Positions 45,683-54,215 are shown, numbered from the stretch's first letter. The stretch: 64,000 nucleotides of DNA from M3007 sp035299505 (GCA_035299505.1 DATGWL010000101.1:77691-141690); one strand, 5' to 3'. Translations and numbers: made by a program. Notes: generated by a model from the letters alone, not told the origin.

Positions 45683-46495
45683 ATGAGCTTACCAGCCAGC
45701 AGGCTTCAACGCATTTTAAATGAACCGCCTGTTAATTTCCGACTAGGCGACTACATTTCCCAGGGCTTCGATTTCATGAACAAAAACTTCGGCATGTTGC
45801 TGGGGTTCGTGCTTGTGTCCATGGTGATCAGCTTTTTTGCCCAGATTATACCCATCGCAGGTTTTGTTATAGGTCTGATCATCTCCCCGGTTCTACAGGT
45901 AGGTTATGCCCAATTCACCTATGCTGCAGTGAAAGAAAACCGGGTAGACTTTTCCGAATTTTTTAAAGGTTTTAATCGCATCGGGCCCCTGGTTTCTACC
46001 TATTTGATGACAGTCCTGATCATGTTGGTCATTTTAATTCCCGGATTGATGCTGTGGTATCAGGCTGGGTTGTTTGATTGGTTTTTAACCATCATGGAAG
46101 ATTATCCATTTCTGGAGAATACTACTGATATATGGGATTCTTTGGACATGACGAATTTCCTGCTTGGCGCCTTGCTAATGGCAGCCGGTGGCCTTATCAT
46201 TGGAGTGTTGTTTGTCTGGGCTATGAACCTTGTCTGGTTTTTTGATATCAGCCCGATGGAGGCGCTTGCGGCCAGCAGAAAACTGGTGGCCAAAAATTGG
46301 GTATCAGTAGCTATTTTCCTTGTATTATCCAGCATTATTGCTTCAATTGGCTTATTGCTCTGCGGTATTGGGTTCTTGTATACAGCTCCGGCTATGGCTG
46401 TAGCCCAATTTTTTGCCTTTGCAGATTCCGCCAAAATTCTGGAAGATGACGACAATCAGCAGGAACCTGATATTATCGATCATTTTATTGCTTAA
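45683..46495 (+). CDS. Polytopic membrane protein of unknown function
   Basis: This 270-residue protein has about five or six hydrophobic segments (for example MLLGFVLVSMVISFFAQIIP and AIFLVLSSIIASIGLLLCGI). The layout resembles bacterial membrane proteins of the YciC/DUF975 type, but the match is not certain. The C-terminal tail is acidic (EDDDNQQEPDIIDHF). Its stop TAA overlaps the start of the GluQ-like gene by one base, so the two are translationally coupled. No function is assigned. Confidence 0.72.
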   Translation: MSLPASRLQRILNEPPVNFRLGDYISQGFDFMNKNFGMLLGFVLVSMVISFFAQIIPIAGFVIGLIISPVLQVGYAQFTYAAVKENRVDFSEFFKGFNRIGPLVSTYLMTVLIMLVILIPGLMLWYQAGLFDWFLTIMEDYPFLENTTDIWDSLDMTNFLLGALLMAAGGLIIGVLFVWAMNLVWFFDISPMEALAASRKLVAKNWVSVAIFLVLSSIIASIGLLLCGIGFLYTAPAMAVAQFFAFADSAKILEDDDNQQEPDIIDHFIA

Positions 46496-47331
46496 TGAGC
46501 ACATTTAACCAGCAGTTCAGGGCATTTGTTGAAAGTATTAATCCGAAAAGTTGTCTGCGCATGGCGCCTACGCCCTCCGGATACCTGCACATGGGCAATG
46601 CTTTCAATTTCGCCCTGAACTGGCTGGCAGCCAGAGGTCGCGGGGGTACACTTTTATTGCGCATAGATGATCTGGATGCCGACCGGAAACGCCCTGAATA
46701 CGTTCAGGATATTTGGGATACGCTTGCCTGGTTGGAGCTCGACTATGATCGTGAGCCGGTTTTTCAATCAGATCACTCCCGTCTTCCCTTGTACCATGAT
46801 GCGCTCCGCAGGCTGCGCGAGAAGGAGCTACTGTTTGCCTGTCGTAAATCAAGAAAGGAGCTTGAGCCATACGGGGGGCGTTACCCTGAAGTTTTTCGAC
46901 AGCAGGGATTGGACCTGGACGAGCCGGATGTAGCCTGGCGGGTTAAAACGCCTCCAGGTTTCCCCATACCTGATTTTGTTGTGCGGCGACGGGATGGCAT
47001 TCCAGCCTATCAGATTGCCAGTTTGGCCGATGATCTGGATTTAGGCATAACCCATCTTATACGGGGCGCAGATTTGGAGGCTTCCAGTATGGCGCAACAA
47101 TATCTGGCATCCTGTTTGGGTGAGCAGGCTTTTTCCCGGATTCAGTTTCTGCATCATCCTTTGCTACTGGATGAAGATGGCGGCAAATTGTCGAAATCTG
47201 CCGGCTCGGCCTCCCTCAGGCATTTGCGGGAAAGTCAATTCTCCCCACAAGATTTGTTTGCCAAACTAGGCGTATGGCTTCAGGTAGAGGCCAATTCAGC
47301 AGCTTCCCTTCTTCAGGCGCTCAATAGTTGA
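46495..47331 (+). CDS. GluQ-RS-like glutamyl-tRNA synthetase paralog
   Basis: The 278-residue protein is the catalytic half of a class I glutamyl-tRNA synthetase, without the anticodon-binding domain. Class I signatures are PTPSGYLHMGN (a HIGH variant) and GGKLSKS (KMSKS variant). GluQ-RS normally binds zinc with Cys residues in LFACRKSRKELEP and after; here only one Cys is left, so that zinc site appears lost. GluQ-RS attaches glutamate to queuosine in tRNA-Asp, but a different small-molecule or protein target is possible. It overlaps the membrane protein gene by one base. Confidence 0.82.
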   Translation: MSTFNQQFRAFVESINPKSCLRMAPTPSGYLHMGNAFNFALNWLAARGRGGTLLLRIDDLDADRKRPEYVQDIWDTLAWLELDYDREPVFQSDHSRLPLYHDALRRLREKELLFACRKSRKELEPYGGRYPEVFRQQGLDLDEPDVAWRVKTPPGFPIPDFVVRRRDGIPAYQIASLADDLDLGITHLIRGADLEASSMAQQYLASCLGEQAFSRIQFLHHPLLLDEDGGKLSKSAGSASLRHLRESQFSPQDLFAKLGVWLQVEANSAASLLQALNS

Positions 47332-47382
47332 ACCCTGAGGCGCCTGTGTTGTTGTAACGGCATCTTATTCAAGGATGTTGAT

Positions 47383-48288
47383 ATGACGAAGACGATACTT
47401 ATTGCCGGAGGTACAGGCCTCATTGGAAACCGGTTAATTCCTATGCTGCGTGCCGATGGCTGGACCATTCGCCTGCTCACCCGCAAGCCTAAAGGATCTG
47501 AGCAATTTCATTGGGATCCCCTGACCAACAAGATTGACCCAGCGGCCCTGCAAGGCGTTCAAGCTGTGATAAACCTGGCGGGAGCAGGGATTGCAGACAA
47601 ACGCTGGACTGCCCAACGCAAAAAAGAACTGATAGAAAGCAGGGTAAAAGCTGCTGACTTGCTTTGGCAACATTTTTCCCAACAGTCCACCCGTCCGGAG
47701 GTTTATTTGTCGGCTTCGGCCATTGGTTTTTATGGAAATTCAGGAGAAGCCTGGATGTCGGAAGATGATGAGCCGGTTGAAGAGTCCTTCATGGTAGATT
47801 GTTGCCGGCAATGGGAATCTGCGGCTGACCGGTTTACTCAGCTGGGTATCCGAACGGCCAAATTCAGGATTGGGGTAGTATTGGCACAGGAGGGCGGGGC
47901 ACTGGCGGAGATCATCAAACCTGTTCGTTTTGGCCTGGGCGCTTATTTTGGAGATGGCCAGGCATGGTGGTCGTGGATACACCGCGATGATGTTTGCGGA
48001 GCCTTTTTATGGGCTTTGCAGCAACCTGAAGCCTCCGGGGTTTATAACCTGGTAGCGCCAAATCCGGTACGAGGCAAAGCACTGGTAGTGAGTACGGCCT
48101 GGGCCATGCGAAAAAAGGTGTTGCTGGCTCCTGCGCCCTCATTTGTACTCAGGCTGATGCTCGGTGAAATGTCGGCAGTAATTTTAAACAGCAACCGTGT
48201 TTCTGCTGATAAATTGCTGAAATCCGGATTTGCTTTTCAATATCCTGAGCTGGAGCCTGCACTTCGTCATATTTTTGCGACTAAATAA
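47383..48288 (+). CDS. TIGR01777-family SDR epimerase-like protein
   Basis: The 301-residue protein has the extended SDR Rossmann motif IAGGTGLIGNRL, the SASAIGFYGNSG active region and WSWIHRDDVCGAF. It matches the TIGR01777 family (YfcH-like NAD-dependent epimerases), whose substrate is unknown. The gene is the first of a tight run: enoyl-CoA hydratase after 21 bp, DUF1990 after 3 bp, then YndJ and BtuF-like genes with 4-bp overlaps. That context suggests a shared pathway, so far undefined. Confidence 0.88.
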   Translation: MTKTILIAGGTGLIGNRLIPMLRADGWTIRLLTRKPKGSEQFHWDPLTNKIDPAALQGVQAVINLAGAGIADKRWTAQRKKELIESRVKAADLLWQHFSQQSTRPEVYLSASAIGFYGNSGEAWMSEDDEPVEESFMVDCCRQWESAADRFTQLGIRTAKFRIGVVLAQEGGALAEIIKPVRFGLGAYFGDGQAWWSWIHRDDVCGAFLWALQQPEASGVYNLVAPNPVRGKALVVSTAWAMRKKVLLAPAPSFVLRLMLGEMSAVILNSNRVSADKLLKSGFAFQYPELEPALRHIFATK

Positions 48289-48309
48289 CCATCCTGATCA
48301 ATTTACACC

Positions 48310-49080
48310 ATGGATATTACCCAACAAGGCTACGTTCGCACCGATGTCACCACCAACGGTGTGGCGCATATCATTTTTTACCATCCCAACCACAATTCCC
48401 TGCCCAGCAGGCTTTTGACTGCACTGACCGAGGCATTTGAGGCTGCCGGGAAAAATCCTGAGGTCAAACTGGTGGTACTGCGCAGTGCCGAGCACAACAC
48501 TTTTTGTGCGGGCGCCAGTTTTGACGAGCTGGCCGGCATTCAGGATTTCGACACAGGCAAGACCTTTTTCTCAGGTTTTGGGAATGTGATCAATGCCATG
48601 CGCAAATGCTCCAAAATAGTGGTTGGGCGCATTCATGGCAAAGCTGTTGGTGGAGGCGTGGGGCTCTCAGCGGCCACTGATATTTGTTTTGCATCCAAGT
48701 GGGCATCTTTCCGGTTGAGTGAATTAGCGGTCGGGTTTGGTCCGTTTGTTATCGGCCCGGCTGTAGAACGCAAAGTGGGCGCCGGCGCCTTTGCTCAATT
48801 ATCTCTAACTCCGGCAGAGTGGCGTACTGCTGATTGGGGAAAAGAAAAAGGGCTTTACCAGGAATCTTTTGATACGGTGGAGCAGCTGGACGCTTACCTG
48901 GATCATTTTTGCCAAACCTTGTGTCAGTACAGCCCGGAAGCCCTGGCTGAGCTTAAAAGGGTTTTCTGGCAGGGCACCGAACATTGGGATACCCTGTTGT
49001 CTGAAAGAGCAGCCATCAGCGGCCGATTATCGCTGTCTGATTTCAGTAAAAATGCCATAGCTGCTTTTAAAAAAGGTTAA
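48310..49080 (+). CDS. Enoyl-CoA hydratase/isomerase family protein
   Basis: The 256-residue crotonase-fold protein has the oxyanion region FCAGASFDELAG and GRIHGKAVGGGVGLSAATDICFA. The glutamates of classic enoyl-CoA hydratases are only partly recognisable, so it may be an isomerase or another crotonase-type hydrolase. It sits in the TIGR01777-DUF1990-YndJ run, with the next gene starting 3 bp after the stop. The acyl-CoA substrate is unknown. Confidence 0.9.
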   Translation: MDITQQGYVRTDVTTNGVAHIIFYHPNHNSLPSRLLTALTEAFEAAGKNPEVKLVVLRSAEHNTFCAGASFDELAGIQDFDTGKTFFSGFGNVINAMRKCSKIVVGRIHGKAVGGGVGLSAATDICFASKWASFRLSELAVGFGPFVIGPAVERKVGAGAFAQLSLTPAEWRTADWGKEKGLYQESFDTVEQLDAYLDHFCQTLCQYSPEALAELKRVFWQGTEHWDTLLSERAAISGRLSLSDFSKNAIAAFKKG

Positions 49081-49083
49081 ATT

Positions 49084-49665
49084 ATGTTTTACCCACCCGG
49101 CATCCCAACCCTTCAGGCATTTTTACAACAGGAGTCAACCCTGCCGTACAGTTATCCGGAAGTTGGTAAAACCCGCCAGACCGATAAGGTGCCTGGCTAC
49201 GACAACGACTATAATGTACAGGTGCTGGGTCAGGGAGAGGCTGTATGGGAAGTTGCCAGACAGGCCATCCGGGTATGGCGTATGTTCCCTGATGGCTGGA
49301 CGCGCATTTGGCCGGAGGCTATTCCAATCCGGGAGCAGGAACTGGTAGTGATGCAAGCGCGTGTATTGGGATGGTGGTGGATCAATTCCTGCCGAATTGT
49401 ATATACGCTGGATACAGCGGATAATTTTGGCTTTGCTTACGGCACTTTACCGGGCCATGTAGAGATGGGGGAGGAGTTGTTTAAGGTGGAAAAACTGCCT
49501 GATGGAACAGTTCAGTATGTCATCAAGGCGTTTTCCAAACCCCGGTTTTGGCTAACGCGTATTGGATATCCGTTGGCGCGCTGGCACCAGCGGAAATTTG
49601 TACGGGAATCCAAAGCCGCTATGCTCGCCTACGTACAGACAGCTGTTCAAAATCAGCCTGTATGA
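49084..49665 (+). CDS. DUF1990 domain protein
   Basis: The 193-residue protein is of the DUF1990 family: VARQAIRVWRMFPDGWTRIWPE, MQARVLGWWWINSCRIVYTLD, FGFAYGTLPGHVEMGEE, and a C-terminal YPLARWHQRKFVRES. Many members occur next to TIGR01777 and YndJ genes. No signal peptide is evident and no function is known. Its stop overlaps the YndJ start (ATGA at 49662-49665). Confidence 0.88.
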   Translation: MFYPPGIPTLQAFLQQESTLPYSYPEVGKTRQTDKVPGYDNDYNVQVLGQGEAVWEVARQAIRVWRMFPDGWTRIWPEAIPIREQELVVMQARVLGWWWINSCRIVYTLDTADNFGFAYGTLPGHVEMGEELFKVEKLPDGTVQYVIKAFSKPRFWLTRIGYPLARWHQRKFVRESKAAMLAYVQTAVQNQPV

Positions 49666-50558
49666 AAAAGCAGCATCAAATATTATTGCGTGTGGCAGGA
49701 TGGTTCCTCCTGCTTTGGTGGTTATGGCCTGCCAACCTGTTTCTCCGCTGGGAAAGTTTGCTGATTGCACTGGCTGCGGTTGAATTGGTTCCGTGGTGCC
49801 TGGTGCTGCTTCGTCAAACGGTTCCGGGTTGGTTTCCTTTACTCAGTATTCCTTTTGCACTCACCCTTACGCTGGACGGCCCCTGGTGGCTTGTGCTGCC
49901 TTATCTGGGTGCAGCAATAGGCTATACCTGGCGCTCATTTGTGGCGCATTTGAGCCAGCCGCAGCGACCATTGTCGGGCTGGGTGCAGATTTTTGCCCTG
50001 GGTTATTGGGCAACAGCCGCTTTATGGGCGCTCATGCATATGGTTCATTTCCAACCTTTTGGGTTTGATCCGGTAATTGTTACGCTCACAGCCGCCCATT
50101 TTCATTTGGCGGGTTTGGTTCTGAGTACCCTTGTTTTTGCCAACCTCATGTTGCACAACCGGCCAATAACCAGATGGTTGGGTATGCTCAGTTTGGCGGG
50201 TATGCCGCTGGTAGCCCTGGGTATTACCCTTACCCGACTTGGGTATGCTCCCATTATTGAGCAGGGGGCAGCCTTGTTTTTCATAGGATATGCCCTGTTG
50301 TTCATTTGGCATCAAACCAGCATGGCTTTTCAAGCAAATTTACCTGCCCGGGTGCGCACGGGATGGTTGTTGGGGGCCGGTAGTTTAGTAGCAGGCATGC
50401 TTTTGGCTACCCTTTATGCCCTCCGCTTTCAGATTCCACTGGAATGGATCAATATTCCCAACCTTAAATACTGGCATGGCACGCTGAATACCCTCGGATT
50501 TGGTTTCTGTAGCTTGTTGGGCTGGGTCAATATTATTTCCCAAGACAACAAATCATGA
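49662..50558 (+). CDS. yndJ: YndJ-like polytopic membrane protein
   Basis: The 298-residue protein has about nine hydrophobic segments and the HFHLAGLVL and HGTLNTLGFG motifs. It is related to the YndJ family of Bacillus, uncharacterised membrane proteins whose genes neighbour DUF1990. The ATG at 49662 overlaps the DUF1990 stop by 4 bp; a longer reading inside the DUF1990 gene is not credible. It ends in a 4-bp overlap with the BtuF-like gene. Confidence 0.83.
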   Translation: MKKQHQILLRVAGWFLLLWWLWPANLFLRWESLLIALAAVELVPWCLVLLRQTVPGWFPLLSIPFALTLTLDGPWWLVLPYLGAAIGYTWRSFVAHLSQPQRPLSGWVQIFALGYWATAALWALMHMVHFQPFGFDPVIVTLTAAHFHLAGLVLSTLVFANLMLHNRPITRWLGMLSLAGMPLVALGITLTRLGYAPIIEQGAALFFIGYALLFIWHQTSMAFQANLPARVRTGWLLGAGSLVAGMLLATLYALRFQIPLEWINIPNLKYWHGTLNTLGFGFCSLLGWVNIISQDNKS

Positions 50559-51391
50559 AGCAGTTTACGGATCAAATGCAGCGGCAGGTAAGTATGCCCG
50601 TCTGGCCGCCCCGGCGAATTGTTTCCCTGGTGCCATCCCAAACAGAATTTTTGGCTGCCCTGGCGCTGGATGCAGAGGTAGTTGGGATTACTAAATTTTG
50701 CATCTATCCGGCGCAGTGGTTTGACCAAAAGAAGCGGGTGGGCGGCACCAAAACCCTCAACCTGGCAGCCATCACAGCACTTAATCCGGATCTTATCATC
50801 GGGAATAAGGAAGAAAACGATGCCACTCAAATAGCTGCTCTCTGGCAGGATTTTCCGGTCTGGATGAGCGATATCCTTACCCTGGATGATGCATTGGAAA
50901 TGATGACGCAGGTTGGCGCAATTACGGGGAGAGAGGAGCAGGCTGCGCACATATGTGCTGCTGTAGAGGAAGATTTTGCAGGGTTGCTGCCCATACATCC
51001 CCCCAAAAGAGCGGCTTATCTGATCTGGCGAAAGCCTTACATGGTGGCTGCGAGTGGTACATTTATTCAGGATATGCTGCAAAAAGCCGGTTTTCAAAAC
51101 GTTTTTGAGCACCTGACCCGATATCCGGCCATTACTTCTGAGCAATTACAATCCGTCAATCCGGAAGTGCTATTGTTGTCTTCAGAGCCTTATCCGTTTC
51201 AGGAAAAACATTTGAATGCTCTGCAGGAAATTTGTCCGAATGCCCGGATAGCCCTGGTAAACGGAGAAATGTTTTCCTGGTATGGCAGTCGGCTATTGTC
51301 ATCTGCAGCCTATTTCAAGCAACTGCAACGCGCTTTGGCGCTACCTGGAAGTGGGCAAGATTTCATACACTTCCCAAATCCGGGTTCTTGA
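50555..51391 (+). CDS. BtuF-like helical-backbone metal/cobalamin receptor without signal peptide
   Basis: The 278-residue protein resembles periplasmic receptors for vitamin B12 and iron complexes: RRIVSLVPSQTEFLAALAL, VGGTKTLNLAAITALNPDLII, PALTSEQLQSVNPEVLLLSS-like region. No signal peptide or lipobox precedes it (MKQFTDQMQRQVSMP), so it is probably cytoplasmic or has a misplaced start. No transporter genes lie beside it. It overlaps YndJ by 4 bp and, convergently, the mannosyltransferase by 51 bp. The ligand is unknown. Confidence 0.83.
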   Translation: MKQFTDQMQRQVSMPVWPPRRIVSLVPSQTEFLAALALDAEVVGITKFCIYPAQWFDQKKRVGGTKTLNLAAITALNPDLIIGNKEENDATQIAALWQDFPVWMSDILTLDDALEMMTQVGAITGREEQAAHICAAVEEDFAGLLPIHPPKRAAYLIWRKPYMVAASGTFIQDMLQKAGFQNVFEHLTRYPAITSEQLQSVNPEVLLLSSEPYPFQEKHLNALQEICPNARIALVNGEMFSWYGSRLLSSAAYFKQLQRALALPGSGQDFIHFPNPGS

Positions 51392-52825
51392 TTGCCAGTT
51401 GTTGGTATTGTTCAGCAGCAGCCAATCCGGATAATAGTTGTACACTTTTTTCAACTGATATCCTGGCGGCGCCTGCGGTTTGGGGTTCAAAATTTCGGTA
51501 AAAAAGAACAGGTCGCCAGACTTTAGTGCTGTGGTGTCGTTTTTATAGAGAGGGTCAGTATACCAGGAAAGTTGTGTTTGTTTGGGATGATCGTAGAAAG
51601 GCATATTGAGCGGAAAGTTTTTCCGCGGCATCTTTTTCACAAAGTACACAGCTGCGTCCGGATGTTTTTCGCACCAATGCCAGAGAAATTTGGCGTAAGC
51701 GGCCATTTCTTTGGCAGGAATCAGGATTCTGAACAAAAGTAACAAAAAATTGATGGCTAAAAAAAACTGAAAGGCCTTCTTCCAACCCGGCTTAAAGGTT
51801 CTGGTCGCGCTAAAATGTTGCCATCCGGCTGCTGCAAAAAAGAAAAAAGGCAGCGCCATGGGAAAGAGAAACCGTACTTCCTTGTGTGCCACAAGGGAAT
51901 GCGCCAGGACAAAGGGAAGCAGGCACCAACTGAAAACATGGGTTGGGTTGCGATAAAACCCAATGCCTGCCATTACTAACAGGAAAATACTGAGCGGGGG
52001 AAAAAATGCAACAGGCAGTTCTGTGAAGTACCACCAAAATGGTTCTACTCCGAAAGTAGCCGCTTTCCCTTCCATAATGTTGGAAAAGAAGTAATTATAG
52101 GGTGCAAAAACCCATTCATCGTACAACCAGACATCGGTGGCCAGGCCAATACCAAAAGCTGCTACAGCTCCCAGCAATAACCAGCTCCATTGCATAAAAG
52201 CAGGGCGTTTTGCGAATATTAGCCAGGCTCCAAGGCCTATGGCGGCAAAGGCAATCTGATATCGGAAAAAGAAGGAGAGTCCAAGTAACAATCCGGCCCA
52301 AAACAAATTTGCAGGAGCCTTCCAGCCGGTTTTATCCAGCGATTTTGCCAGAATCAATAATCCCCCGAAAAAGCAGATTGCTGAAGTGTTTTCTGAGGAA
52401 AACCGGGCATTCAGGTACGGCATTAGCCAGAAAAACAACAGACCAATACGCATCCAGCGCAGGGCATTCGCTTCTTTTAGACTCGGAGCCAGGTATTCAG
52501 TCCAACGCCAATACAACCATAAAGCTACCAGACTGCATAGCAAACGCATAAAGAAAACCTGAAAGAAGGGGCTATACATTCCCATCCCTTCAAAGATACG
52601 GATGCATGAAAAGGCCAGGAAAGGCTGTAGTCCGGGCCGCATTTCTTCCGGAAACTCCCAGGGTAGTGCGCTTGCTGGAATTCTGCCCATTTTATGATGG
52701 GCAAATTCCCAGATTTGAAAATGCTCGTCCGGATGATGGTAACCTACTGTACACCATGCTGCAATAGCGCAAAGCAGTGCGCCAATGCCAAGCAATGAGC
52801 GATCAGACAGATGGTGCAAAATCAT
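51341..52825 (-). CDS. GT22-type (Alg9/PIG-B-like) mannosyltransferase
   Basis: The 494-residue polytopic protein has HPDEHFQIWEFAHHKMG in the first lumenal-type loop and HKEVRFLFPMALPF later, both hallmarks of the GT22 family that moves mannose from a polyprenyl-phosphate donor. It probably glycosylates an envelope polymer or surface glycan; the acceptor is unknown. I used the ATG at 52825: the upstream in-frame GTG at 52858 lies before the predicted promoter box. The 3' end overlaps the BtuF-like gene by 51 bp. Confidence 0.87.
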   Translation of the reverse strand: MILHHLSDRSLLGIGALLCAIAAWCTVGYHHPDEHFQIWEFAHHKMGRIPASALPWEFPEEMRPGLQPFLAFSCIRIFEGMGMYSPFFQVFFMRLLCSLVALWLYWRWTEYLAPSLKEANALRWMRIGLLFFWLMPYLNARFSSENTSAICFFGGLLILAKSLDKTGWKAPANLFWAGLLLGLSFFFRYQIAFAAIGLGAWLIFAKRPAFMQWSWLLLGAVAAFGIGLATDVWLYDEWVFAPYNYFFSNIMEGKAATFGVEPFWWYFTELPVAFFPPLSIFLLVMAGIGFYRNPTHVFSWCLLPFVLAHSLVAHKEVRFLFPMALPFFFFAAAGWQHFSATRTFKPGWKKAFQFFLAINFLLLLFRILIPAKEMAAYAKFLWHWCEKHPDAAVYFVKKMPRKNFPLNMPFYDHPKQTQLSWYTDPLYKNDTTALKSGDLFFFTEILNPKPQAPPGYQLKKVYNYYPDWLLLNNTNNWQSRTRIWEVYEILPTSR

Positions 52826-52847
52826 AAAGCTGAATTCGTAGGGCGCG

Positions 52848-52880
52848 CGAAGGTACACCTCAAATGCAAAAAGTCACAAA
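52848..52880 (-). promoter_or_regulatory. Predicted promoter for the mannosyltransferase
   Basis: On the minus strand TTTG (52877-52880) and TACCTTCG (52848-52855, one mismatch to TAnnTTTG) are separated by 21 bp. The start codon lies 22 bp after the -7 box. The -33 element overlaps the terminator of the upstream ompH operon. Confidence 0.5.
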
Positions 52881-52909
52881 AAGGCGCCAGTTGAACGCCT
52901 TTTGTGACT
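52868..52909 (-). terminator. Intrinsic terminator of the ompH operon
   Basis: On the minus strand AGTCACAAAAGGCG pairs with CGCCTTTTTGTGACT (one extra T) around a 9-nt loop and is followed by TTTTT. Coordinates of the arms are 52872-52886 and 52896-52909. It lies 20 bp after the stop at 52930. Confidence 0.8.
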
Positions 52910-52929
52910 AAAAAGTAGGGAAATGCCTG

Positions 52930-53436
52930 TTAGTTAGGAATTCCCAGTTTGGCTTTCACCAGTTTGGTTACGTCCAGAGATTCATCGGAGTACAGCAATA
53001 CCTGACTACCACTGTCAAAAACAAACATGAACTGGTTTTCTTTAGCCACATCTGCCATAGCCTGGTTTACGCGGTCAAGGATGGGTTTGAAAAGTTCTTC
53101 CCGTTTGACCGACAGCTTTTCGTACACTTCCTGCTCGTATTTAGCAATGGCCGCCTCCTCTTCTTTGAGTTTGGCGGATTGTATTTCCAGATCTTTAGGT
53201 GAGATCGTTCCTTGTTGTTGTTTGCGCTCCAAATCCTGAGCCTTTTTTTGAAGGGCTTCCACCATTTCCTGACCGCGTTTGGTCAATTGTGTTTGGAAGG
53301 CAGTCAAATCGCTGTCGGCTGCTTTAACCTCCGGAATTTGTGTCAACAATGCACCAGAGTTGCAGTAGCCGAATTTCTGGGCATACACCCCGGATACCAG
53401 TAAACATCCCAGCAAGAACAAAAAGGTCTTCTTCAT
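52930..53436 (-). CDS. OmpH/Skp-family periplasmic chaperone (second copy)
   Basis: The 168-residue protein has a signal peptide (FLFLLGCLLVSGVYAQ) and the Skp pattern: FGYCNSGALLTQIPEV, a long alpha-helical pair (about 50-115), and a C-terminal FMFVFDSGSQVLLYSDESLDVTKLVKAKL. Skp trimers hold unfolded outer-membrane proteins. It is the second gene of a tandem pair, with the other OmpH 160 bp upstream, and the spacer is a tetranucleotide repeat hairpin. The ATG at 53436 follows that spacer; a longer reading only translates the repeat (HSLTHSLTHS). Confidence 0.88.
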   Translation of the reverse strand: MKKTFLFLLGCLLVSGVYAQKFGYCNSGALLTQIPEVKAADSDLTAFQTQLTKRGQEMVEALQKKAQDLERKQQQGTISPKDLEIQSAKLKEEEAAIAKYEQEVYEKLSVKREELFKPILDRVNQAMADVAKENQFMFVFDSGSQVLLYSDESLDVTKLVKAKLGIPN

Positions 53437-53440
53437 ATTA

Positions 53441-53600
53441 ATGAGTGAATGGGTGAATGAGTGAGTGAGTGAGTGAGTGAGTGGGTGAGTGAGTGAGTGA
53501 GTGAGTGAGTGATTGAGTACGGCGGTTCCCTCTTTCCTACACTCTTGAACGAAATTCCAAACCGTACGAAACTCACTCACTCATTCATTCACTCATTCAT
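53441..53600. repeat. Tetranucleotide inverted repeat between the two ompH genes
   Basis: The left arm (53441-53520) is GAGT-type on the plus strand, so it reads CACT in the leader of the downstream ompH gene on the minus strand. The right arm (53570-53600) is CACT/CATT on the plus strand, so it reads GAGT just after the stop of the upstream ompH gene. A short inner helix (GTACGG 53517-53522 with CCGTAC 53562-53567) closes the loop. In the shared mRNA the two arms can pair in several registers. Confidence 0.92.
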
Positions 53601-54109
53601 TTTTTCAAGAGAGCTTTGATTTCTTCGGTTTTGTCGTTTTTCTTATCGGCATACAGCATGCCGGAGGCAGTGCCTTTATCGAAGATATACTCAAAGCCTT
53701 TGTCTTGGGCAAAACGTTCGATGGTGCTATATACTTTGTCCTGGATAGGCTTTACCAGTTCTTCTCGTTTTTTAAAGAGGGCGCCTTCAGGGCCGAATTT
53801 CTGGCGTTGCAGTTCGCGCACTTCTTTTTCTTTGGCCATAATTTCCTCTTCACGGGTCTTTTTCATTTCTTCACTAAGCAGTACCTGTTCCGCCTGAAAC
53901 TTGCTGTACATACCTTTCACCTTATCCTGTTCCTGTGCAATTTCCTGACGCCAGGCAGTAGCTACTTTGTCAAGTTGTTCCTGTGCCTTTTGGTATTCCG
54001 GCATGCTTTCCAAAACAGCCGTAACATCAACGTATGCGATGCGCTGAGCCTGAGCAAAAGTAACCAGGCCAATGGTCAAAAGAGCGATGGATGCGATTTT
54101 CTTAATCAT
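53597..54109 (-). CDS. OmpH/Skp-family periplasmic chaperone (first copy)
   Basis: The 170-residue protein has a signal peptide (SIALLTIGLVTFAQAQ), RIAYVDVTAVLESMPEYQ, a coiled-coil region rich in K, E and Q, and the C-terminal FEYIFDKGTASGMLYADK. These are Skp hallmarks. The ATG at 54109 gives a normal signal peptide, although an ATG at 54148 is also possible. It is the first gene of the pair with the OmpH at 52930. The stop is embedded in repeat sequence (AAATGAATGAGTGAATG on the minus strand). Confidence 0.88.
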   Translation of the reverse strand: MIKKIASIALLTIGLVTFAQAQRIAYVDVTAVLESMPEYQKAQEQLDKVATAWRQEIAQEQDKVKGMYSKFQAEQVLLSEEMKKTREEEIMAKEKEVRELQRQKFGPEGALFKKREELVKPIQDKVYSTIERFAQDKGFEYIFDKGTASGMLYADKKNDKTEEIKALLKK

Positions 54110-54207
54110 GGTTGCAGTTGTTATTTGTTTGTACGTAATGGGTTTCATGCATGCCATCTGAATGATTCAGGTTTGGTGTTGTTATTTGGTATCAACGAAA
54201 CCCGGCT

Positions 54208-54215
54208 CAAAAGTA
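54208..54215 (-). promoter_or_regulatory. Predicted -7 promoter box for the ompH operon
   Basis: Minus-strand TACTTTTG matches TAnnTTTG. It lies about 100 bp upstream of the start at 54109. A -33 partner is not clear. Confidence 0.45.

Noticed and set aside
53437..53580. 48-residue N-terminal extension of the second OmpH protein
   Set aside because: It is repeat translation and would place the signal peptide inside the protein.
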